From: Anatilimnocola floriformis
GTDB taxonomy: Bacteria > Planctomycetota > Planctomycetia > Pirellulales > Pirellulaceae
Reading direction: 5' to 3'
Assembly: GCF_024256385.1 (NCBI RefSeq)
Contig: NZ_JAMLFW010000002.1
Coordinates: 1,178,001-1,242,000, forward strand
DNA length: 64,000 nucleotides
Part shown: positions 33,743-43,900 of the stretch, in pieces
Layout: every line of letters starts with the position of its first letter
Numbering within the stretch: position 1 is the first letter of the stretch
Position numbers and translations under genes: made by a program
Notes under the pieces: model-generated
Seen by the model: only the letters and a program-made list of their open reading frames with translations
Database searches by the model: none
What the model was told of the DNA's origin: nothing

Positions 33743-34533
33743 GTGAGGGTCGGAATGGAGTCGGGCAACTTGATGCCGGCTGGAGCCAGGTCGAGGCCGA
33801 CGGCGTGTTGATAATAAAGTCGCAGGCCGGCGAGCTCGCGCGGGCCCAGCGTGAAATGCAAGTTATCGCGCAAGTAGCGCAGGCATTGATCGTAACTCAG
33901 TTCGTACCGCGATGCTTCGGCCCGCGCGATCTGCGTGAGATGAGCGACGCCCTGATCGCGAGCGGCAGAAAGTTTCGCGGCGAGCTCGGCGGTATCGATG
34001 CCAGGCCGGGCAACCCACATCGCGAAGACGAACGGCAGTTCGGCCCAGCGGCACCAAACATCGCCGAGGTCCCAAATTTCGACAAACTCCGACGCGGGCG
34101 GATGCATCGCCCGATCGCCGATGACGAGGATCGCGTCGGCAGGAGATTCTTCCCAAGGAGACCCGATCGGCAACGGCAGCAACTGCGGAGTTACTTCGTG
34201 GCGTTCCTTCAGCAGGATTTGAATGAGGGCGGCGCTCGTGCGTGAGCCTTCGTCGAGGGCCAGCGTTTTGATTTCGGCAATCGGCTTGCGGGCGAAGAGC
34301 TTCACGCTGAAGACGGGGCCGCGGCAGCCGATGCAGGCGTCGGAGATGATCGTGTAGGCAGGGTTCTGGAAGAACTCGACCGAGGGTATCAAGGCAACAT
34401 CGAGCTCGCCGGCGGCCAGCCGATCGGCGAGACGACTGGGGAGGTCGAAAATGAGATCGATACCATCTCCGGACGCTGGCAGGTTGTAGACCAGCGGTTT
34501 GGTGTTCAAGTAGGAGACGGCGCCGACTTTCAT
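33739..34533 (-). CDS. mqnA: Chorismate dehydratase
   Basis: A 264-residue protein beginning MKVGAVSYLNTKPLVYNLP. SYLNTKPL and DVALIPSVEFFQNP are typical of MqnA, a periplasmic-binding-protein-fold enzyme that removes the chorismate side-chain water in futalosine menaquinone synthesis. It lies upstream of mqnC with a four-base overlap. Confidence 0.92.
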   Translation of the reverse strand: MKVGAVSYLNTKPLVYNLPASGDGIDLIFDLPSRLADRLAAGELDVALIPSVEFFQNPAYTIISDACIGCRGPVFSVKLFARKPIAEIKTLALDEGSRTSAALIQILLKERHEVTPQLLPLPIGSPWEESPADAILVIGDRAMHPPASEFVEIWDLGDVWCRWAELPFVFAMWVARPGIDTAELAAKLSAARDQGVAHLTQIARAEASRYELSYDQCLRYLRDNLHFTLGPRELAGLRLYYQHAVGLDLAPAGIKLPDSIPTLT

Positions 34534-34615
34534 GATCGAGAATTCCTTAGCCTTTACCACTGAGTAACCTAACTGACTAACCGTTAATCGCTTGGTGAGT
34601 TAACTCGCTGCTCGA

Positions 34616-34655
34616 CCCCTCACCCCAGCCCTCTCCCCGCAGCGGGGCGAGGGAG
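34616..34655. repeat. Dispersed palindromic repeat, copy 1
   Basis: CCCCTCACCCC-...-CTCTCCCCGCAGCGGGGCGA pattern, with a CCCCGC/GCGGGG hairpin. Related copies at 42,929 and 62,760. Confidence 0.55.
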
Positions 34656-34718
34656 CTTACGAATGCTGCGCATTCTCCTAATTTTCGTGCCCTTTTCTCT
34701 CGCCTCTCGCCTCGTCCC

Positions 34719-36515
34719 TCACTCCGCATCTTTCCGCACGCTGAATTCCAACTTCCACCGCTGCGGTTCTGCCGCGGGGCGGGTGCTGGCGCACCAGAGT
34801 TCGAAGACGCCGAGCTCGGTGATGTCGGATTGGAAGCGGACGGGGACGTAATCTTCGGTGGTGGCTTCGTCTTTGGAAAGGGTGACTTCCATCGAGTCGG
34901 TTTCAGCTAGCTCGTTGTCGTCCCACGAATTGAGCAGGTCGCCCGGCTTGTCGTTTTTGCGGGTCGGCGAGCTGAAAAAGCGGAAGTCCGCCGGTTCGCC
35001 GACGACGAGGCCGATTTCGCCCGAGGGAACGTCGACGCTGGTCCCTTCTTCCATGCCGAAGGGGACGACGCACAGGGCCCGCAACGGCCGGGGTGCGCCG
35101 GGAATCGCCAGGCCGGCCGTTTCGATGCCGACGTAATACGAGCGGGCAGTGCCGCCGCGGATTCGCACGCCGCCGTGGAGCTTGGCCCAGCCGTAGTAAG
35201 CAGCGCCGCGAGCGACGCTGTGATCAAGGTCTTGTTCGCCGGTGAGGATCTTGGCGGGGCGATCGGGAGCCCACTGGGCGAGAACATCCATCAGCCGATC
35301 GCGGAAGGGCGCCGCTTTGAAGACACCGCCGTTGAAGAGAACATGCGTCGGCTGGACTGCGTTGCCGTTTTCGCCGTGGGCGGAAAGGAACGCCGCGAGA
35401 TGCCGAGTGACGGCGGTATCGGATTCAAACGGCAGGCCGATTTCTTGAAAGCCCGATTGGCGACGGCGGGCTGGTTTTTCCGTGAGGGCGACTTTTGGGA
35501 AGAAGCCTTCCAGGAGTAAATCAGCGGCAGCAGCACGTTCGACATCAACGGTGATCGTGCCGCCGATCAACTTACTGCCGCGACCGAGCACGCTGATCGG
35601 GTGCTTCTTCGGCCCTTCTTCCGGCAGCAGTGTTTCCTTTGCAGTGCGGCAGGAGTGCCAGAGGGAAACGGACTGCCAGGGATCGAGCTTCGTCCCCTTT
35701 TCGCCGAACTTGCCGGCGACGTAGTGGGCCAGCGCGAGATCCATGTTGTCGCCGCCAACTAGCAAGTGATCGCCGACGGCGATTCGGCGCAGCATCAGTT
35801 CGCCGCGCTCTTCGGCTACGCCGACGAGGGTCAAGTCGGTGGTGCCGCCGCCGACGTCGCAGACCAGCAGCGTTTCGCCGACTTTCACCGTCTTTCGCCA
35901 TTTGTCGCCCATGCTCGTGAGCCAGGCATAAACGGCGGCTTGTGGTTCTTCGAGCAGGACGAGCGCCTGTGGCAAACCGGCGGCGAGGGCGGCTTCGCGA
36001 GTCAGTTCGCGGGCGGCAGCATCGAACGATGCGGGCACCGTGAGCACGACATGCTGACTGGCGAGCGGGGCGTTGGGGAAGGCATTTTCCCATGCCGAGC
36101 GGAGGTGTTCGAGGTATTTCTTCGTCGCCGTAACGGGCGAGACCTTGGCGACTTCGGCGGGAGCGTTCCAGGGGAGGATCGGTTGGTGGCGATCGACCCG
36201 GCTGTGGCAGAGCCAGCTTTTGGCCGCGGTCACGGTTCGCTGCGGGGCATCGGCAGCCTGGCGGCGGGCCATTTCTCCGGCGACCTGCGTTTGACCGGCT
36301 TGCCAGGGGAGATCGAGGGTTCCGCCGGCGGCTTCCTGATCGGGAGCCAGGTAGAGGAACGACGGCAAGGAGGTCCGGTTTTCGAGCGTTCCCGGTGCGG
36401 TGAGCTGGGGAATCTCCAGCAGTTCCACCTGCGGCTTTTCGGCGTTGATCGGGGCGTAGGCGATGACGCTGTTGGTCGTGCCGAGATCGATACCGACTAC
36501 ATATTGGGCGGACAT
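34719..36515 (-). CDS. Hsp70-family protein (DnaK-like ATPase domain)
   Basis: A 598-residue protein beginning MSAQYVVGIDLGTTNSVIAY. ATPase signatures are GIDLGTTNSV, VLTVPASFDAAARELTREAA, VCDVGGGTTDLTLV and VLFNGGVFKAAPFRDRL. The usual substrate-binding domain is replaced by a shorter beta-rich C-terminus. It is followed by DUF2760, a standard pair in planctomycetes. Not the canonical DnaK; probably an assembly or quality-control ATPase. Confidence 0.88.
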   Translation of the reverse strand: MSAQYVVGIDLGTTNSVIAYAPINAEKPQVELLEIPQLTAPGTLENRTSLPSFLYLAPDQEAAGGTLDLPWQAGQTQVAGEMARRQAADAPQRTVTAAKSWLCHSRVDRHQPILPWNAPAEVAKVSPVTATKKYLEHLRSAWENAFPNAPLASQHVVLTVPASFDAAARELTREAALAAGLPQALVLLEEPQAAVYAWLTSMGDKWRKTVKVGETLLVCDVGGGTTDLTLVGVAEERGELMLRRIAVGDHLLVGGDNMDLALAHYVAGKFGEKGTKLDPWQSVSLWHSCRTAKETLLPEEGPKKHPISVLGRGSKLIGGTITVDVERAAAADLLLEGFFPKVALTEKPARRRQSGFQEIGLPFESDTAVTRHLAAFLSAHGENGNAVQPTHVLFNGGVFKAAPFRDRLMDVLAQWAPDRPAKILTGEQDLDHSVARGAAYYGWAKLHGGVRIRGGTARSYYVGIETAGLAIPGAPRPLRALCVVPFGMEEGTSVDVPSGEIGLVVGEPADFRFFSSPTRKNDKPGDLLNSWDDNELAETDSMEVTLSKDEATTEDYVPVRFQSDITELGVFELWCASTRPAAEPQRWKLEFSVRKDAE

Positions 36516-36562
36516 ATTGTTATTAGCTCAAATTCGGGAAGCAGACAGGCTGGAAGCCTATC

Positions 36563-37114
36563 CTACGGGCACTCCACTTCGGCGGGTGCGACGACCAAAG
36601 CGGAATTTTGCGAGCCGGTCCAAGCCGGCAGGTTCACAGTGGTAGCTTCCCAGCCGGCGTGGGTCAGGTTGCCACGGAACGGGCCGTTGCCCGTAACGTT
36701 GCCGACGAGGCGGAAGCGAGCTGGATCGTAACCAGCTGGGACGTCGGCCTTTTCCCCTTCTGCCCCGTTCGAGACCCGCTTCAGCGCGAAGAACCGCTGC
36801 AGCACGCCGGCCGAATCGCGCAAGACGTTGCGGGCGGCCTGGCCGATTTGTTCGTCGCTGTAGTCGCCGAGCGGTTCCTGCACGAGGTCGAGGAGCCGGG
36901 CTTCGCGCTGCAGGGCGGCGAGCAAAGTCAAGGCTTCGCTCCGTTTTGGCTGTGGCGCGGGTCGAGCTGGCACGTCCTCTTTTGGCAACGTGCTGCCCGT
37001 CGTGTTGAGCGCAGGCAACTCCCGGCCGGCGAGGGCCGCATCCACTCGATCGGCTACCGCGCGATCAAAAAGGGCCTTAAAGAAGGCCCGAAAGGCCACT
37101 CCGATTCGTCCCAT
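36563..37114 (-). CDS. DUF2760 protein
   Basis: A 183-residue protein beginning MGRIGVAFRAFFKALFD. The central part (ALTLLAALQREARLLDLVQEPLGDYSDEQIG) and the end (PAGYDPARFRLVGNVTGNGPFRG) are DUF2760 hallmarks. It normally accompanies the Hsp70-like protein, 48 bases downstream here, and probably works with it as a co-factor. Confidence 0.85.
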   Translation of the reverse strand: MGRIGVAFRAFFKALFDRAVADRVDAALAGRELPALNTTGSTLPKEDVPARPAPQPKRSEALTLLAALQREARLLDLVQEPLGDYSDEQIGQAARNVLRDSAGVLQRFFALKRVSNGAEGEKADVPAGYDPARFRLVGNVTGNGPFRGNLTHAGWEATTVNLPAWTGSQNSALVVAPAEVECP

Positions 37115-37789
37115 GTGCTTATCTCAAAAAGAGTTGCGATTCTTCGCCGGCAATACCCGAAAAATCCACATCCGCAGAGGAAACTTCCCCAGCCGACTTT
37201 GCGTCCAAACGACTGGCGCGGCGTGGACGCGCCTGGACCGCTGTTTGCTAATCAAACAGGTCTGACCTAGTACACACGCCAGTCTGGCAGGTTGTCAACC
37301 GCCGGACGGCACGGTGCTGAGTCGGAACCGCCAGCACGCAGTGGAAATCGCAAGAAGCGGTGTAGCCAATTCCTAAGTGTCGCTCGGTAACGGGCTAGTG
37401 ACGATCGATCCGCAAAAACGGGCAATTTCGCACGATATGTGTTTCACCTCTTTCCTAGCTAGTTATTCTGAAGGTTATGAGCGACCCGTCAGCGGTGGGT
37501 CGTTAGTGGCGGTGTCGTCGAGGATCGGTTCGACCCGCAGGGGCGTTTTTCGTGTCGGCTCAGTCCGGAACCTGAGCGGACCATCACTTCTATTTGCTCG
37601 CGGGAATCACCCGCCGGTGCAGAGTTCATCGAGCGCTTTCGCAAGCGCTTCGGCACGGACGTCGAACCATCGTCCCGTCATGAAGGAGTCGGCCTGTTAA
37701 CGGCAGGTCGCTTTCGTGACGTTTTGGTTCATCCGTCTCTCCCGCACGCATCTTTTCGGTAATACAGAGCAGAAGGCAAGTTTTCGATC
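37115..37789. other. 675-base leader region before the giant surface protein
   Basis: No convincing gene. A plus-strand open frame at 37,377-37,700 has no ribosome site or recognisable sequence. A nine-residue frame at 37,477-37,506 (MSDPSAVGR) follows a GAAGG box and may be a leader peptide. A hairpin CGACCC...GGGTCG covers the same site. No clear promoter was identified. Confidence 0.4.
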
Positions 37790-40700
37790 ATGAAGAAGCA
37801 GCACCGCAGCCTGGCCCAACGGACCATCGACTCGCTGAAGCAATTGTGGACTCGCCGCGAACGGCAGAACGCAGATTTGCGCGGCAAGAAGAAGGCTTTC
37901 TTCTTCGATCAACTCGAAGCTCGCGAACTGATGGCGAGCGATCTCGGCAATTCGCTGCCCGACACCAATAACGATACGCCCGCCATCGTTTCGCAGCAGA
38001 GCGCTGGCGAAGCTTCGGTGCTGGCCAACGACTTGGTCGCGTTTGCTAAGGCACTGAGCGCCGCCAACGTGAAGTTCTATGGCGCTGCCTGGTGCCCGCA
38101 CTGCACCGCGACGAAGAATCTGTTCGAAGATGGCGCGAAGTATCTGAACTTCATCGAAGTTACCAACCCCGATCACACGCCGAACGCCATTGCCACGGCC
38201 AACAACATCACCACCTATCCGACCTGGGTCTTTCAGGATGGCTCACGGTTGACCGGCGAACAGACGCTGGCCGCCATCTCGGCGAAGGCCGGCATCGCCA
38301 TTCCGCAGACCAGCACGCCGTTCCTCGCCGAACTGCCGGAAACCGTGCTCAATGGCGGTTCGCCATTGATGGTGAGCCTCGATGGCTACGATCCGAACGG
38401 CGGCACGCTGACCTATACGGTGACGAGCGACAACCCGAGCCTGGTTACGCCGACGATTCTGCAAGGCAATCAAAGCCTGAAGATGAACGTGCAAGGCTAC
38501 GGCACGATGACGTATCAGTTGTTCGACAACTTCGTGCCGCGCGTGACCGCCCGCATCAAGCAGTTGGTGAACAGCGGTTTCTACAACGCGACTGCTTCCA
38601 ATGAGATCACCTTCCACCGCGTGATCGACAACTTCGTGCTGCAAGCAGGCGATCCGACCGGCACGGGCAGCGGCGGTTCGTCGCTGGGTGATTTCGACGA
38701 TCAATTCAATGTCGACCTGCAGCACAATCGCAGCGGCTTGCTCTCGATGGCGAAGAGCAGCGACGACACCAACGATTCGCAGTTCTTCATTACCGAAGAC
38801 AATCAATCGTGGGAAGTGACGCTCGGCGGCTCGCCGACCGGCGGCACCTTCACCCTGAGCTATAAGGGTCAAACGACTGGGCCCATCACCTTTACCAATG
38901 CCGCCACGACCAACGGCAGCCTGGCCACCACGGCCACGGCCATGCAGACCGCTCTCGAACAGTTGACCGGCATTGGTGCGGGCAACATCAAGGTCGAGCA
39001 CGATCCGCAGTTGAGCAGCACAGGTGCTGTCGTCGAAAACCGCCGCTTCCGCGTCGAGTTCCTCGGCCAGAAGGGTGCGGTTCGCACGATCTATCAAGTG
39101 ACCGGCAATGGTGCTGGTTTGACCGGCGGCACCTCGTCGGCCGTGTCGGTTTCCGAAAACTTCTCGGCCCGGCACTTGGATTTCAATCACTCGATTTTCG
39201 GCGTGATGACCGAAGGCGAAGCCGTTCGCGAAGCGATCAGCGAAGTTCCGGTCGACAGCAACGACAAGCCGACCACCGATGTCATCATCGACTCGATGCA
39301 GATCTTTACCGACACCGAAAACGGCGTGTTGATGCTGAAGGCTGCCGAAGGCGCCACCGGCTCGGCCAACATCACCGTGCGGGCGACCGATGCCGATGGT
39401 CAGTTCGTCGAACGGACCTTCCATGTCGAAGTGCGGGCCGATAACAAGAACGGTGCGCCGTTCCTCTCCGACATCGCACCGGTGAATATCGTGCAAGGTG
39501 GCGTGGCCAACTTCACCCTGCAATCGACCGACGTCGAAAATAACCCGGTCACTTATGTCGGCGTGAAGCCTTCGAGCGAAACCGTCAACTACACGTTCAC
39601 GGTGAACCCGACCACGGGCGCCGTGCAGATCACGCCGCCGTCGAACTTCGTCGGTACCTTCAAGATTCTGCTGGGCGTGCAAGGCGCGACCACCACCGAC
39701 ACCTCGGATCAATTCGATTCGCAGCTCGTGACGGTGAACGTCGGCCCGTCGGGAACCCTGGCCGTCGATTTGACCGATGCTTCGGATAGCGGCAGCAGCA
39801 ACACCGACAATGTCACGAACGCCGGCTCGTTGAGCTTCCTGGTCACGGGTGTGTCCGGTGGCGCCACGGTCAAGCTTTACAACGGCAACACGGTCATCGG
39901 CCAGGCGACCGCAGCCAGCGGTGCGACGAGCGTCACGATCACGACCACGGCCATCTCGACGCTGGCCTCGGGCACGTATCAAATTTCGGCGACGCAAACG
40001 CTCAACGGCGGCGAAAGTGCCAAGTCGACCGCACTGCCACTGGTCTACGACAAGACCGCTCCTGGCGCCTTTACTTCGACCGCGCCGACCGAAGCGACCG
40101 ACGGCGTGGCCTTCACCTACAACGCCCAGAGCCCCGACGAAGGGCAGACCGGTTACGTCTACTCACTGGCTTCGGGCGCTCCGGCGGGCGTGAGCATTCA
40201 ATCGCAGACCGGCATCGTGGTTTGGACACCGACCACGGCTCAAGTGGGTGCCCAGACCTTCACCATCATCGGCACCGACCTGGCCGGCAACAGCGTTTCG
40301 CAGACGGTGAATCTCACAGTGGCTGCAGCCGCCGTCAAGGACATCAAGCTGACGCTGAAGATCGTCGATGCCAACGGCAATGTGCTGAATAACCTGACGA
40401 ATGGCCAGGAGTTCTATCTGGCAGCGTTCGTGCAAGACACGCGCACCGTCAGCGCTGGATCGGCCTTCGGCGTGTTCTCGTTCTACACCGATGTGACCTA
40501 TTCTTCGAACGTGCAGGTCAATGGCGCGATCGAACGCCTGTCTACCTACACCTCGGCGGTCACTGGAACTACGACGACCCCCGGCTTGCTCGATGAAGTC
40601 GGCGGTCTGGCCAACACCTTCACCGCACTCGGCCAAGGTGAGATCGCGTTCTTCCGCATTCCGATGAAAGCCATCGGCGGCGGCACCGTGACCTTTGCCG

Positions 40701-42829
40701 CTGATCCGCACGATACTGAGAGTCTCGACATCGTGACGTACGGTGCGCAAGCTCCCACGACACCGAGCCAGATCACCTACGGCACGGCGACCGCAACGAT
40801 CGGGCTCGACTTCACCGCCGTCAACGATACCGTCAACTTCAACGAAGACTCGACCAACAACACGATCAATCCGCTGGCCAACGACACCGTGACGAGCGGT
40901 TCGGTCAGCGACCTGGTGATCACCGCCGTCGGCACGACCAGCAATGGCGGCACGGTATCGATCGCCGCCGACGGCAAGACGTTGTCGTACACGCCGGCCG
41001 CCAATTACAACGGCTTGGAAACGTTTACGTACACCATCCGCCGCGGTGCCTCGGGGGCCACCACCACGGCCACCGTCAACGTGCAAGTTCAGCCGGTGAA
41101 CGATGCTCCGAACGCGGTCGACGATACGAAGACCGTCAACGAAAACAGCACCGACAACACCATCGACGTGCTCGGCAACGACTTGACCACACCCGATACC
41201 AACGAAACCATCAAGGTGACCGCGGTCGGCCAAGGCAATCACGGCGGCACGATCACGATCGTTTCCAACGGCTCTTCGATTCGTTACACGCCGGCCCCGA
41301 GCTTCGTCGGCACCGAAACGTTCACCTACACCATCACCGACACCGGCGGCTTGACCGACACCGCCACCGTGACGGTAACCGTGCTCGATGGCAACGATCC
41401 GCCAGTCGCGAATGCCGATACGGCCACTACCACCGAAGACATCGCCACGCCGATCTTCATCAACGTGCTGGCCAACGACACCACGGGCAACGACACCGGC
41501 GAAACCTTGACCGTGCAATCGGTCACGCAAGGTAGCAACGGCGGCGTGGTCGCAGTGGCCAACAACGGCGCCAATGTCTCGTACAAGCCAGCCGCCAACT
41601 TCCAAGGGACCGAAACGTTCAGCTACACCGTCAGCGATGGCAACGGCGGCACCTCGACTGCCACCGTGACCGTCACCGTGACGAACACCAACGACGTTCC
41701 GGTTGCCACGGCCGACACGCTGAACGCCTTCAAGAACAGCACCACCACGCTCAACGTTCTCACGAATGACAACAGCGGTGTTGATCCGACCGAAACGCTG
41801 ATCGTCTCGGCGGTCACGCAAGGTTCGCAGGGCGGCTCGATCACGATCACTCCCGGAGGCGGCAGCGTAAAGTACACGCCAGCCAACAACTTCACCGGCA
41901 GCGAAACCTTCACCTACACCATTCAAGATCCAGGTGGTTTGACCGCCACGGCTACGGTCACAGTGACCGTGCTTGCTTACTCGCCGTCGACCCTCGCTGG
42001 CTATGTCTTCAAGAACGGCACGACGGGCGGCTTGGCCGGTGTGACGATCACGCTGACTGGCACCGATGTGAACAGTGCAGCCGTCAGCCGCACCGTGACC
42101 ACCGGCACCGATGGTTCGTACCTCTTCGATGCGTTGCTCCCGGGCACATACAAGATCAAGGAAACGCAGCCCGCCTTCATGACCGATGGCGTGGATGTGG
42201 TCGGCTCGCAAGGCGGCACGCTGAGTGCCAATGACGAAATCAGCGTGACACTGACGCAAGGAACCACCGGCACGGGCAATAACTTCGGCGAGAAGGGTCT
42301 CGTCGGCAGCGTGACCACCGGCACCGGCAGCACCGCGACGACGAACTTCGTGATGAAGAAGTTCGACCTCACCTCGCACAACAGCAAGAACTATGTTCTC
42401 GCTGCCGTCGATACTTCGACGGGCCAGGTTTGGTACAGCGACGTCGGCAGCTCGTTCATCGATACCTCGACGCAAACCAGCTTCGCGGTGAACAGCACGG
42501 GCGCCAACGCGACCGATCCGAAACTGACGATCCAAACCAAGGACAGCACGGGCACGCAAAAGTCGGCGACCATCAGCGTCTCGAACCCGAACGTGCGGAC
42601 CCTGGCTTCCAGCGGCACGATGCGGCTGTATCGCCTCAAGGGGAGCGCCAGCTTCTACAACTTCACCCCGCTCACCACCGCGAGCACCTCGGCTGGTGAA
42701 GACACCAGTGCCCTGGCCAACAACAGCTCGGCTGGTGAATTTGTTGATCCGCAACAAGCCCAAGCCACCGATACGCTGATGGCGTTGCTCGGCAGCGATA
42801 ACGGCGATGACGGCAACGACGCCAACTAG
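37790..42829 (+). CDS. Giant surface protein with thioredoxin-like, split cyclophilin and cadherin-like repeats
   Basis: A 1679-residue protein. Residues 35-52 (KKAFFFDQLEARELMASD) are the LEPR-like export segment of planctomycete giant proteins. Residues 95-180 are thioredoxin-like with CPHC at 102-105. A cyclophilin-type peptidyl-prolyl isomerase follows (FYNATASNEITFHRVIDNFV; DSQFFITED), but the domain is interrupted by about 110 residues (WEVTLGGSPTGGTFTLSYKG) before resuming at ARHLDFNHSIFGVMTEG. Residues 500-1,400 are Ig/cadherin-like and tandem NDxxx repeats (VANADTATTTEDIATPIFIN), then an SdrD-B-like domain (LAGYVFKNGTTGGLAGVTIT). Probably anchored or secreted on the cell surface. Terminator follows. 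Confidence 0.85.
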   Translation: MKKQHRSLAQRTIDSLKQLWTRRERQNADLRGKKKAFFFDQLEARELMASDLGNSLPDTNNDTPAIVSQQSAGEASVLANDLVAFAKALSAANVKFYGAAWCPHCTATKNLFEDGAKYLNFIEVTNPDHTPNAIATANNITTYPTWVFQDGSRLTGEQTLAAISAKAGIAIPQTSTPFLAELPETVLNGGSPLMVSLDGYDPNGGTLTYTVTSDNPSLVTPTILQGNQSLKMNVQGYGTMTYQLFDNFVPRVTARIKQLVNSGFYNATASNEITFHRVIDNFVLQAGDPTGTGSGGSSLGDFDDQFNVDLQHNRSGLLSMAKSSDDTNDSQFFITEDNQSWEVTLGGSPTGGTFTLSYKGQTTGPITFTNAATTNGSLATTATAMQTALEQLTGIGAGNIKVEHDPQLSSTGAVVENRRFRVEFLGQKGAVRTIYQVTGNGAGLTGGTSSAVSVSENFSARHLDFNHSIFGVMTEGEAVREAISEVPVDSNDKPTTDVIIDSMQIFTDTENGVLMLKAAEGATGSANITVRATDADGQFVERTFHVEVRADNKNGAPFLSDIAPVNIVQGGVANFTLQSTDVENNPVTYVGVKPSSETVNYTFTVNPTTGAVQITPPSNFVGTFKILLGVQGATTTDTSDQFDSQLVTVNVGPSGTLAVDLTDASDSGSSNTDNVTNAGSLSFLVTGVSGGATVKLYNGNTVIGQATAASGATSVTITTTAISTLASGTYQISATQTLNGGESAKSTALPLVYDKTAPGAFTSTAPTEATDGVAFTYNAQSPDEGQTGYVYSLASGAPAGVSIQSQTGIVVWTPTTAQVGAQTFTIIGTDLAGNSVSQTVNLTVAAAAVKDIKLTLKIVDANGNVLNNLTNGQEFYLAAFVQDTRTVSAGSAFGVFSFYTDVTYSSNVQVNGAIERLSTYTSAVTGTTTTPGLLDEVGGLANTFTALGQGEIAFFRIPMKAIGGGTVTFAADPHDTESLDIVTYGAQAPTTPSQITYGTATATIGLDFTAVNDTVNFNEDSTNNTINPLANDTVTSGSVSDLVITAVGTTSNGGTVSIAADGKTLSYTPAANYNGLETFTYTIRRGASGATTTATVNVQVQPVNDAPNAVDDTKTVNENSTDNTIDVLGNDLTTPDTNETIKVTAVGQGNHGGTITIVSNGSSIRYTPAPSFVGTETFTYTITDTGGLTDTATVTVTVLDGNDPPVANADTATTTEDIATPIFINVLANDTTGNDTGETLTVQSVTQGSNGGVVAVANNGANVSYKPAANFQGTETFSYTVSDGNGGTSTATVTVTVTNTNDVPVATADTLNAFKNSTTTLNVLTNDNSGVDPTETLIVSAVTQGSQGGSITITPGGGSVKYTPANNFTGSETFTYTIQDPGGLTATATVTVTVLAYSPSTLAGYVFKNGTTGGLAGVTITLTGTDVNSAAVSRTVTTGTDGSYLFDALLPGTYKIKETQPAFMTDGVDVVGSQGGTLSANDEISVTLTQGTTGTGNNFGEKGLVGSVTTGTGSTATTNFVMKKFDLTSHNSKNYVLAAVDTSTGQVWYSDVGSSFIDTSTQTSFAVNSTGANATDPKLTIQTKDSTGTQKSATISVSNPNVRTLASSGTMRLYRLKGSASFYNFTPLTTASTSAGEDTSALANNSSAGEFVDPQQAQATDTLMALLGSDNGDDGNDAN

Positions 42830-42876
42830 TTCGTAAAACTTCGGAACGCTTCGCGGAGCGAAGCACCCATCCCTCG

Positions 42877-42910
42877 CACCCGGCGCGATCCCCTCTCGCC
42901 GGGTGTTTTT
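42877..42910 (+). terminator. Strong rho-independent terminator
   Basis: Perfect 9-bp stem CACCCGGCG/CGCCGGGTG with loop CGATCCCCTCT, followed by TTTTT. About 50 bases after the stop of the giant protein. Confidence 0.9.
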
Positions 42911-42928
42911 ATTTCTTGCTCTCTATTA

Positions 42929-42971
42929 CTCCCTCTCCTCGGTACTCCGGGGAGAGGGTTGGGGTGAGGGG
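42929..42971. repeat. Dispersed palindromic repeat, copy 2
   Basis: CTCCCTCTCCTCGGTACTCC-... with core GGTACTCCGGGGAGAGGG, inverted relative to the copies at 34,616 and 62,760. Confidence 0.6.
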
Positions 42972-43023
42972 CTGATCTGAGAGTGGAGCATCTCAAAACG
43001 ATCGAATCCGCTACATTGCTCCC

Positions 43024-43806
43024 ATGTTTACCTATCAAGGAAGAACCGCCCTCGTCACCGGCGCCTCATCCGGCATCGGCCAAGCCTTTGCCCGCGAACT
43101 CGCCCGCCGCGGCATGTCGCTGATTCTCGTCGCCCGCGACGAACAGGCGCTAGAACAACTCGCCACCGAATTGCGCAGCCAGCATTCGACAAAGGTCGAC
43201 GTGCTGCCGACCGATTTAAGTCAGCCAGCCGCGGCCGAGCGACTGCATCAGCGCTTGGTCGAGAAGCAACTCACGGTCGACTTGCTCGTCAACAACGCGG
43301 GCTTCATGGCCTACGGACATTTCGACCAGATCGCGCCCACCGAAAACCGCGCTGAGATCATGCTCAACACCGCCGCCGTCGTCGATCTCTGCCACGCGCT
43401 GCTGCCAGATATGCTGGCTCGTCAGCAAGGCGGGATTATCAACGTCGCCTCGATCGTCGCGTTTCAGCCGGTCCCTTACATGTCGGTCTATGCGGCGACC
43501 AAGGCCTTCGTGCTGTCGTTCTCGCTGGCTCTCGCCGAAGAACTGCGCGGCCGTGGCGTGCAAGTCGTCACGCTCTGCCCTGGCCCAACAGCTACGCAAT
43601 TCTTCGTGCGCTCGAAGTCGACCACCGCCGTTCGCGTCGGCAATCGCACGCCGGACAAAGTCGCCGCCACTGCGCTCGGTGCCCTCGATCGCGGCCGAGT
43701 GCTGATCGTCGATGGTTGGAAAAACACGCTGCTGACCTTCTTCTCCAGCGTGCTGCCGAAGACCTTCACAGCCTACATGGCAGCCAAAGAAGTGCGGCCG
43801 AAGTAA
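43024..43806 (+). CDS. Short-chain dehydrogenase/reductase
   Basis: A 260-residue protein beginning MFTYQGRTALVTGASSGIGQ. The cofactor motif TGASSGIG, NNAG, the catalytic Ser (NVASIVAF) and YAATK identify a classical SDR using NAD(P). It has an unusual hydrophobic C-terminus (LLTFFSSVLPKTFTAYMAAK). Substrate not predictable. Confidence 0.9.
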   Translation: MFTYQGRTALVTGASSGIGQAFARELARRGMSLILVARDEQALEQLATELRSQHSTKVDVLPTDLSQPAAAERLHQRLVEKQLTVDLLVNNAGFMAYGHFDQIAPTENRAEIMLNTAAVVDLCHALLPDMLARQQGGIINVASIVAFQPVPYMSVYAATKAFVLSFSLALAEELRGRGVQVVTLCPGPTATQFFVRSKSTTAVRVGNRTPDKVAATALGALDRGRVLIVDGWKNTLLTFFSSVLPKTFTAYMAAKEVRPK

Positions 43807-43810
43807 ACCT

Positions 43811-43900
43811 GTAGGACGGACCATTGGTCCGTCCAATAGGTGCACTCACAACGGTTTGGCTCGGTACCCGCTTCTTAGACGGACCAATGGTCCGTCCTAC
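43811..43900. repeat. Inverted pair of palindromes (second REP-like class)
   Basis: GGACGGACC/GGTCCGTCC palindromes at 43,814-43,834 and 43,878-43,900, preceded or followed by GTAG/CTAC, between convergent genes. A related partial copy is at 50,267-50,285. Could terminate both transcripts. Confidence 0.55.

Noticed and set aside
37377-37700. A 107-codon open frame before the giant protein
   Set aside because: No recognisable domain, no good ribosome site and sequence composition typical of non-coding DNA.
40163-42763. A long open frame on the minus strand opposite the giant surface protein
   Set aside because: Antisense shadow of the repetitive coding region; the repeat character of the protein explains the absence of stops.
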